From: ZC4RG29 sp032907565
GTDB lineage: Bacteria; Bacteroidota; Bacteroidia; Cytophagales; Cyclobacteriaceae
Length of the DNA: 14,184 nucleotides
Direction: 5' to 3'
Assembly (NCBI GenBank): GCA_032907565.1
Contig: JAJJPK010000151.1
Span: forward strand, 1 to 14,184
Shown here: one piece after another, positions 1-5,551 of the stretch
Position numbering within the stretch: the stretch's first letter is position 1
Layout of the letters: each line of letters begins with the position of its first letter
Position numbers and translations under genes: made by a program
Notes under the pieces: generated by a model
Database searches by the model: none
Told to the model about the DNA's origin: nothing
Seen by the model: only the letters and a program-made list of their open reading frames with translations

Positions 1-2261
1 GCAAACACATCGGGATAATAACACTTGAGCCAGGACGACACATAGACCAGGAGTGCGAAACTCACGGCATGGCTCTCAGGAAACCCATAACTTCCAAATC
101 CTTCCAACTGCCTGAATACCCTTTCTGCATACTCACGACTGTATCCGTTGGATGTCATTCCCTCGATCAGCTTGTCGCGAAAATGAGATACCTTTCCATT
201 CACCTTGAAAGTAGCCATGCTCCTGCGCAATTGATCTGCCTCCGCTGGCGAAAACCCCGCAGCGACAATGGCGATCTTCATAGCCTGTTCCTGGAACAAG
301 GGAACACCCAGCGTACGACCCAGGATGTCCTTAAGCTCCTTCGATGGGTATTCAACCGGTTCCTCGCCGTTGCGTCGCCGCAGATAAGGGTGCACCATAT
401 CACCCTGAATGGGACCTGGCCTCACAATCGCCACCTCGATGACCAGGTCGTAGAAAGTCTTTGGCCTCAATCGCGGCAGCATCGACATCTGCGCCCGACT
501 TTCGATCTGAAATACGCCGATGGTGTCTGCGCGACTGATCATCTCATACACAACCGGATCATCCTGTGGAATATTAGCCAGTGTAAGATCAAGATTGTAA
601 TGCCGCTTAGCCAGGTCAAACGCCTTGCGGATGCACGTGAGCATTCCCAACGCAAGGACATCGATCTTCATAAACCCCAAAGCGTCGATGTCGTCCTTGT
701 TCCATTCAATATTCGTACGGTCTTCCATTCGTGCATTGAGGATGGGACATAAGTCGGACAGCCTGCCATCAGTGATAACGAATCCTCCCGTGTGTTGCCC
801 CAGCTGGCGGGGAAATCCCATAAACTCTTCCGTAAGCTGCAGCACCTTCCTGATAACTGGATCATCCGGGTTGATGCCCTGACTGAGGATGCGTTCCCTG
901 TCAAAGCCTTCGTCATTAAAATCCCAGATCAATCCCGACAAACGGTTGATCGTATCCACCGACAATCCCATCGCTTTGCCTACATCCCGAATGGCTCCCC
1001 GATGGTGCAGCTGCGTAACCGTGGCGACGACGGCGGCACGATCTCGACCGTATTTGTTGTATATGTATTGCATCACCTCTTCGCGCCGCTCATGTTCGAA
1101 GTCGACGTCAATGTCAGGTGGCTCGTTGCGGGCAGAAGAAATAAATCGTTCGAACAGTAAATCGAATTTGGAAGGACCGACAGATGTGATGCCAAGACAA
1201 TAACACACAGTAGAGTTTGCAGCCGACCCTCTCCCCTGACAAAGAATTTTGTTCTCACGTGCGTATCGCACAATGTCATAGACGGTAAGGAAGTACTCCG
1301 CATAATTCGCCTCCGCGATAAACTTGAGTTCGTATTCTATGTTCGACCTTACCTTTTCAGGAATGTTTTCTCCAAAGATCTGTCGGGCGCCCTCCCAGGT
1401 AAGATGAACAAGCTCTTCCTGAGGTGTTCGTCCTTCCGGCGTTACTTCCCTGGGGTATTGATATTTGAGCTGGTCCAGGGAGAACTTGCAAGCACTGGCA
1501 ATCGCCTGTGTTTCGAGGATGGCCTCCGGATATTGCCTGAACAGGCGAAGCATCTCCTCTTCGGGTTTAAGGTGGCGTTCCGCGTTGGCATGCAGGCGAA
1601 AGCCAGCGGTATGAATCGTACATTTTTCCCGAACACAAGTGACGATATCCTGAAGCTCCCGGCGTTTCGGGCTGTGATAGTGCACGTCGTTCGTGGCCAC
1701 CATGCCGATCTTGAGTTGCCGGCACAGCTGATAAATGCGGAAAAGTCGTTTAGCATCGTGACCATGGTACAGTCGCGTCGCAGCAACAGCAAACTGATCA
1801 CCAAAAACATCACGGTACTCCTTAATTATATTTATGAATGAAAGATCAAACTCAAACATTTTGTTCAGGTCAGGTGGCAGCACAATAAACCTGGATCCTT
1901 CCGCATGCGCATAGACATCCGCACGATACAATTCACATTTGCCTTTTTCGGTTCTGAGGTTTCCCGTTGTCAATAGGTTTGTCAGTCGCGAGTACGCAGC
2001 CCGATCCTTCGGATACATCAACAACGAGGGGCCGTCAACGAGGTCGAGGCGACAGCCCGGAATCAACCTGATACCCAACTTCTTTGCAGCTGCATGTGCA
2101 CGGACTATCCCGGCCAATGTATTTCGATCCGTTATTGCTATCGACGAATACCCGTAGGACGCCGCCTCGCCAATCAATTCCTCAGGATGCGAAGCACCTC
2201 TGAGAAAACTGAAGTTGGTTGTGACTTGCAGTTCGGTGTATCGAAAAGTATCCTGTAGCAT
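1..2261 (-). CDS. dnaE2: Error-prone DNA polymerase III alpha subunit DnaE2 (3' end outside window)
   Basis: C-family replicative-type polymerase used for translesion synthesis with ImuA and ImuB. Reading the minus strand from ATG at 2261 gives about 753 residues without a stop up to the window edge, roughly 70% of the usual length of just over 1000 residues. The N-terminus (TELQVTTNFSFLRGASHPEE) is the PHP domain. The catalytic core shows PDIDVDFEHERR around residues 382-393, with acidic residues D383, D385 and D387, and KIDVLALGML with D534. FPRQLGQHTGGFVI and RRSMATFKVNG are further DnaE2-typical blocks. An in-frame TGA two codons upstream fixes the start. It follows imuB by 49 bases on the same strand, so it is the third gene of the operon. 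The family is certain. The C-terminal tau/clamp-interaction part lies outside the window and cannot be judged. Confidence 0.95.
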   Translation of the reverse strand, partial: MLQDTFRYTELQVTTNFSFLRGASHPEELIGEAASYGYSSIAITDRNTLAGIVRAHAAAKKLGIRLIPGCRLDLVDGPSLLMYPKDRAAYSRLTNLLTTGNLRTEKGKCELYRADVYAHAEGSRFIVLPPDLNKMFEFDLSFINIIKEYRDVFGDQFAVAATRLYHGHDAKRLFRIYQLCRQLKIGMVATNDVHYHSPKRRELQDIVTCVREKCTIHTAGFRLHANAERHLKPEEEMLRLFRQYPEAILETQAIASACKFSLDQLKYQYPREVTPEGRTPQEELVHLTWEGARQIFGENIPEKVRSNIEYELKFIAEANYAEYFLTVYDIVRYARENKILCQGRGSAANSTVCYCLGITSVGPSKFDLLFERFISSARNEPPDIDVDFEHERREEVMQYIYNKYGRDRAAVVATVTQLHHRGAIRDVGKAMGLSVDTINRLSGLIWDFNDEGFDRERILSQGINPDDPVIRKVLQLTEEFMGFPRQLGQHTGGFVITDGRLSDLCPILNARMEDRTNIEWNKDDIDALGFMKIDVLALGMLTCIRKAFDLAKRHYNLDLTLANIPQDDPVVYEMISRADTIGVFQIESRAQMSMLPRLRPKTFYDLVIEVAIVRPGPIQGDMVHPYLRRRNGEEPVEYPSKELKDILGRTLGVPLFQEQAMKIAIVAAGFSPAEADQLRRSMATFKVNGKVSHFRDKLIEGMTSNGYSREYAERVFRQLEGFGSYGFPESHAVSFALLVYVSSWLKCYYPDVF

Positions 2262-2310
2262 TTCTCAATTTCTTTAAGTCCTTCAATCGAGATCCAATGG
2301 TAGAATTGGT

Positions 2311-3810
2311 TCAGGCGAAAAACCCGTGCATGAACCATTCGCTCGATTGTTCGTCGTCGTAGTAACCAAGGCGGAAGAGCCAATAGCGATGTCCGTCCTC
2401 ATCCTCTACACAATAGTAATCCCGGTGCTGCCCCTTCTCGATCCACCATTCACGTTCTATGCGTTCCGGACCGTCCGCTCTTGTGACTTGGTGCAGTTTT
2501 CCGTTGTACCGGAAGAGCATAGGCGGATAGTCTGGTATAGGGGCTGTAACTTCAATTCGTTCAGGTGGATCCAGGAGTTGTAGTGGCCGTTGCTTATCGG
2601 CAGGCCAGGTAGTCGTAGGTTCTTCCTGGAGCGACCTTGCGGGCCTCACAGAACGCTCAGGCCAATGGTGTTCATCCGGGAGGTAGCGACGAATGCTAGC
2701 CGCCCCCACACGGTTGGCCATGCGATCAATGAGTTCGGAAAGCCGGATGTCTTCGAGCCCAACTGATGCGTCCCACATCTTTTCCTGTGTAGGCATGTAG
2801 GGTTCAACCTTCGGGGCCTCCAGTACAAAGAGTTCAATCCCCATCCCGGGTTCAAGAAGAGAGAGCTTGATCTCGAACAGGTTGAATACGTGCTCGGTGC
2901 TCCGCGTTGGCCGGCTGGTTGCTATGTCGACTTGTATCCATTTGCCATCGACCCGATATCCCCTGAACACTGCAGTACGGAGTCCCTTCTGTTCCTTTTC
3001 CAGGCGGGTACACAGCCTGCTCAGCAATTCGTGCAGCGCGATGTCGATACCGGGCGCAGTAAGTACTGGATCCATACATGGCAGTTGTTCGCGATATGGT
3101 TCGATTGGGATAACAGGTTCAAGGGAAACCGATTCACGGCCAAGGGCAAGATCGAGTTGCCGGAGGAATTGCGTGCCGAATCTTCTCCTCAATGAGGCAC
3201 GTGGCATGCCGATAAACTGCCTGACTTTGTGCAGTCCCAACCGTCTCAAACGGTCCGTGGTCTCAGCTTCCAAACGTAGTCCTTCCACAGGGAGTGCCAG
3301 TAGTGCCTCCGTGTTCTGGCCCTCAGGAATGAGTGGGTCAACACCATACCGTGCCACGCCCCAGGCCACCAGGGGAGTCTCTGCCATGCCCACACGAACA
3401 TCGTAGCCCCTCTTTCGAAGGCCCTCTTGAATAGCACTCAAATATGACCGTTCACCGCCCCACAGATGCGGGCATCCGGATGCGTCAAGCAATAATCCAT
3501 CAGGCGGGTCGACTGCCACAACAGGTGTAAACCGGATGCACCATTCAGCCAGGCGACGCAGGAGCTTGTCCCACACCTCAGACACATCGTCCTGAACTTC
3601 CAGGCTGGGAACCATGGCCCGGGCATCGGCGAGGACATCGCCAATGCAGATACCTTTGGCACGTGCCTCAGCATTTGCGGCAACAATGACCATTCTTCCG
3701 TGCGACGGCGACCGCAGGACGAACGGCCGCCTTTTCAGATGGGGCCTATCGAGTGAGCACCAGTCCGTTTTGAGATGCCGGAACCATATCGAAACATAAC
3801 GCGCAGCCAT
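2311..3810 (-). CDS. imuB: ImuB, catalytically inactive Y-family polymerase homologue
   Basis: Y-family (DinB/UmuC-like) protein of 499 residues, thought to act as the hub that links DnaE2 and ImuA to the sliding clamp. The N-terminal palm begins ARYVSIWFRHLKTDW, where active Y-polymerases carry a metal-binding aspartate motif. The second acidic motif (SxDE type) is replaced by GLLLDASGCPHLWGGE (residues 105-120). Both changes are typical of ImuB and indicate no polymerase activity. A possible clamp-binding peptide, QEKMW, lies at Q342-W346 after the little-finger region. The C-terminus, with QLLDPPERIEV, FRYNGK and ERIEREWW, is the conserved ImuB tail. I chose ATG at 3810 because it begins the conserved ARYVSIWF block and lies one base after the imuA stop. 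A longer reading from 3879 would overlap imuA by 68 bases and adds unconserved sequence. Probably translationally coupled to imuA. Confidence 0.93.
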   Translation of the reverse strand: MAARYVSIWFRHLKTDWCSLDRPHLKRRPFVLRSPSHGRMVIVAANAEARAKGICIGDVLADARAMVPSLEVQDDVSEVWDKLLRRLAEWCIRFTPVVAVDPPDGLLLDASGCPHLWGGERSYLSAIQEGLRKRGYDVRVGMAETPLVAWGVARYGVDPLIPEGQNTEALLALPVEGLRLEAETTDRLRRLGLHKVRQFIGMPRASLRRRFGTQFLRQLDLALGRESVSLEPVIPIEPYREQLPCMDPVLTAPGIDIALHELLSRLCTRLEKEQKGLRTAVFRGYRVDGKWIQVDIATSRPTRSTEHVFNLFEIKLSLLEPGMGIELFVLEAPKVEPYMPTQEKMWDASVGLEDIRLSELIDRMANRVGAASIRRYLPDEHHWPERSVRPARSLQEEPTTTWPADKQRPLQLLDPPERIEVTAPIPDYPPMLFRYNGKLHQVTRADGPERIEREWWIEKGQHRDYYCVEDEDGHRYWLFRLGYYDDEQSSEWFMHGFFA

Positions 3811-3811
3811 C

Positions 3812-4528
3812 TCATACCGCCTTTCTTTCACTGTTCGTATCAGCCGCCATCTCCGATCGCTCCTCAACAAATTCTTCATTCATCCAGCGTACAACCCATG
3901 AACCCGGCTGGCCATTTCTCATCTTCAGAAGTTCGATCTTCCACACGGGGAACCCGATGCCGGGCAGTTCATCATCTGCGGCGCTGGGCAATGATGTTAT
4001 GCGCCACCGGGATACACATGCGGTTGTGGTGATTGTGCGCGGACTTTTTCGGATGACAAACCCCGTGACGCGGCTTTGCTCCACCGCGAGTTGGAGGCGT
4101 CTCGACCCTGTAAAATCAATGTCGCGTATTTCGCCCACCACCGCGGCAAGCGCGGGACATTTCAGTGCTTCTTCCATGGCCCAGGCTACGTCGCGTTCAC
4201 TGGCCGCGTCGAGAAAAATGAAACAATCGGGGTTCAGACCAAAGGTCGCGAGAGCCGGTGGAAACAGCTTTCGCGACGCACTGATCCAAAGCGTCACTCC
4301 CTTCTTTTTTGTAAGCTGTGAGAGCAGGCCAGCAATGAATCCTGCTGTTGGCGACACGTCTTCCCGACCGGCGCACACAAACTCATGTACAGCGCCGAGC
4401 GGAAAGGAACGCCAGGGAAAAGAAGACGTAGAAGTACCGGGCCAACCCTCTCCCGGCAACCTGAAGCCCTCCAGGCGCATAATTTGCGCCCGGAGGTCTC
4501 TGATCCTATCGGCCTTTGACACCTGCAT
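3812..4528 (-). CDS. imuA: ImuA, RecA-like mutasome accessory protein
   Basis: A 238-residue protein of the ImuA/SulA-like RecA-related family, first gene of the imuA-imuB-dnaE2 operon. Recognisable blocks are PLGAVHEFVC (43-52), the RecA-like core strands VTLWIS (78-83) and FIFLDAASERDVAWAMEEAL (103-122), VVGEI (130-134), and the conserved tail WRITSLPSA...GIGFPVWKIELLKMRNGQPGSW. The position of the RecA P-loop is occupied by GREDVSPTAG (54-63), with no GK[S/T], so nucleotide binding is doubtful. Members of this family are known partners of ImuB and RecA in damage-induced mutagenesis. A clear Shine-Dalgarno sequence, AAAAGGA, lies five bases before the ATG. The gene sits directly downstream of the predicted operator and promoter at 4555-4600. 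Function is inferred from context and family; sequence conservation in this family is low. Confidence 0.88.
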   Translation of the reverse strand: MQVSKADRIRDLRAQIMRLEGFRLPGEGWPGTSTSSFPWRSFPLGAVHEFVCAGREDVSPTAGFIAGLLSQLTKKKGVTLWISASRKLFPPALATFGLNPDCFIFLDAASERDVAWAMEEALKCPALAAVVGEIRDIDFTGSRRLQLAVEQSRVTGFVIRKSPRTITTTACVSRWRITSLPSAADDELPGIGFPVWKIELLKMRNGQPGSWVVRWMNEEFVEERSEMAADTNSERKAV

Positions 4529-4533
4529 CTGCG

Positions 4534-4540
4534 TCCTTTT
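4534..4540 (-). promoter_or_regulatory. Shine-Dalgarno site of imuA
   Basis: AAAAGGA on the minus strand, five bases upstream of the imuA ATG at 4528. It supports that start. It is stronger than the sites of the other genes here, most of which lack an obvious ribosome binding site. Confidence 0.6.
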
Positions 4541-4554
4541 CCACTGGCGGGTCT

Positions 4555-4587
4555 CAAAGGTATACAGTTGCTAATGTATTTAGCAAC
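4555..4587 (-). promoter_or_regulatory. Predicted Bacteroidota-type promoter of the imuA operon
   Basis: On the minus strand, TACCTTTG (4562-4555) matches the Bacteroidota -7 consensus TAnnTTTG exactly, and GTTG (4587-4584) fits the -33 element, with 21 bases between them. Transcription would start near 4550, leaving a leader of about 20 bases before the imuA ATG, with the Shine-Dalgarno sequence inside it. Both elements overlap or flank the inverted repeat at 4565-4589, so a bound repressor would block polymerase. This is inference from sequence pattern; the start site has not been measured. Confidence 0.6.
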
Positions 4588-4600
4588 TGAGTTGCTAAAT
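4565..4600. promoter_or_regulatory. Predicted operator: three alternating AGTTGCTAA half-sites
   Basis: AGTTGCTAA occurs at 4566-4574, inverted at 4580-4588, and direct again at 4590-4598. The first pair forms an inverted repeat with 10-base arms and a 5-base spacer (4565-4589). The second pair forms a perfect palindrome with 11-base arms (ATTTAGCAACT) around a single G (4578-4600). The cluster lies between the divergent imuA and LexA-like genes, inside the inferred imuA promoter and just upstream of a TATAAT at 4608-4613. It is the obvious binding site for the adjacent XRE-S24 repressor. Binding is inferred, not shown. Confidence 0.75.
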
Positions 4601-4607
4601 TTTTTTG

Positions 4608-4613
4608 TATAAT
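4608..4613 (+). promoter_or_regulatory. Possible -10-like element for the LexA-like gene
   Basis: TATAAT lies nine bases downstream of the operator palindrome on the plus strand. TAAATTTT at 4596-4603 is an alternative near-match to TAnnTTTG. Neither has a convincing upstream element at the right spacing, so the exact promoter of the repressor gene is unresolved. Confidence 0.3.
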
Positions 4614-4638
4614 TTCTTGCACGTGGTAGTGAATCTCC

Positions 4639-4668
4639 CGAAATTGGCCGAAATTGGCCGAAAAGGCC
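4639..4668 (+). repeat. 10-bp tandem repeat in the leader of the LexA-like gene
   Basis: CGAAATTGGC is repeated twice exactly (4639-4648 and 4649-4658) and followed by a diverged third unit starting CGAAAAGGCC (4659-4668). The repeat lies between the operator and the GTG start, in the probable 5' leader. The GGCC blocks are self-complementary, and GGCC-GAAAA-GGCC could form a small hairpin. Its role is unknown. Confidence 0.7.
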
Positions 4669-4687
4669 GTTGTGCTAAAAAAATTAG

Positions 4688-5338
4688 GTGAATCTGAACG
4701 AGAAAATCAGACTTCTTCGCCGTGAATTAGGGCTCACGCAGGCAGCCCTGGCAGAGAAGTTAGGGGTCACCCGGGCCTCAATTGGCGCCTATGAGGAGGG
4801 TCGCGCCATGCCGAGCTACCAATTCCTTTTGGGGCTGGCCGATCTTGCCGGCACGCGCGTGGACGATCTGTTAAGGGGTAGTACAAGGATTAAGGTAGCC
4901 AGGGACGAAGCACCGGGAAAGATTCCGCTTGTGCCCATTCGTGCCGCTGCGGGTTATCAGAAGGGCTTTCCAGACGATGAGTATGTAAATGAACTCCCCC
5001 ACATAACGCTTCCCTTTCTTGGCAAGGGAAATTTCCGCGCATTCGAGATCACGGGTGACAGCATGCTCCCACTCACCCCAGGTACGATCGTTATTGGGGA
5101 AAAGCTGGAGCGGATGAGTGATCTCAAGGATGGCAAGACGTATGTACTGGTCACACGCAACGAAGGCATAGTTTATAAGCGTGTTTTCAATCACATTCGC
5201 GATCGTGGTGTGCTGTCGTTGGTTTCCGACAATAGGAAATATAAACCTTACAGCATCGACCCGATGGAAATCCACGAGGCCTGGGTGGCGAAGGCATACA
5301 TAAGCCTAGAATTTCCTGAGGGTTCTTTCGCATTATAA
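4688..5338 (+). CDS. LexA-like repressor: XRE helix-turn-helix plus S24 self-cleaving peptidase
   Basis: A 216-residue transcriptional repressor, probably the SOS-type regulator of the divergent imuA operon. Residues 1-64 are an XRE/Cro-CI helix-turn-helix (LGLTQAALAEKLGVTRASIGAYEEG), unlike the winged helix of classical LexA. Residues 80-210 are an S24 (LexA/UmuD) peptidase domain. An Ala88-Gly89 bond in RAAAGY is the likely cleavage site, Ser125 in GDSM the nucleophile and Lys164 in VYKRV the general base. Spacings (37 and 39 residues) are close to those of E. coli LexA (A84-G85, S119, K156). The start is GTG at 4688, chosen because the HTH begins immediately after it; no Shine-Dalgarno sequence is evident. 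Likely autoregulated through the operator at 4565-4600. A phage CI-like repressor is an alternative by domains alone, but no phage genes are nearby. Confidence 0.9.
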   Translation: MNLNEKIRLLRRELGLTQAALAEKLGVTRASIGAYEEGRAMPSYQFLLGLADLAGTRVDDLLRGSTRIKVARDEAPGKIPLVPIRAAAGYQKGFPDDEYVNELPHITLPFLGKGNFRAFEITGDSMLPLTPGTIVIGEKLERMSDLKDGKTYVLVTRNEGIVYKRVFNHIRDRGVLSLVSDNRKYKPYSIDPMEIHEAWVAKAYISLEFPEGSFAL

Positions 5339-5551
5339 CGTATGCCCTATTGCCTTTTTCGGATCAACGTTGTACCTTGATCCCGTGCAGAATTCGAACC
5401 CGGTAGCCGACATCCTCTGACCGGTGCTGCGTTTCCAAGGATGGAAAAACTGCCTGGTTTTGATTTGCACCCGGCATTTCACAAACTTGCAATCCTGCGT
5501 ACCACTTGATCATCGCAGTAATGCAAACAAAAAGACAAAAATAAAGACCCT
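5339..5551. other. Intergenic region with a small hairpin
   Basis: A 213-base gap between the repressor gene and the helicase gene. It contains a perfect inverted repeat, GGATCAA/TTGATCC, with a 9-base loop at 5361-5383, about 22 bases after the repressor stop. No T-run follows, so it is a weak terminator candidate. I see no convincing promoter, and no ORF worth reporting. Confidence 0.5.

Noticed and set aside
69..1160. Long plus-strand open frames opposite dnaE2.
   Set aside because: They are antisense shadows. The minus strand reads as continuous DnaE2 with family motifs, and the plus-strand products show no recognisable domain.
2867..3406. A plus-strand open frame of 179 codons opposite imuB.
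   Set aside because: Shadow of imuB: low-complexity, serine- and arginine-rich translation without motifs.
5385..5450. A tRNA-like stretch read on the minus strand, with GGGTTCGAATTC resembling a T-loop.
   Set aside because: The flanking bases (CCGGG and TCTGC) do not pair as a T-stem, and I could not form acceptor or anticodon stems. It is at most a decayed remnant, more likely coincidence.
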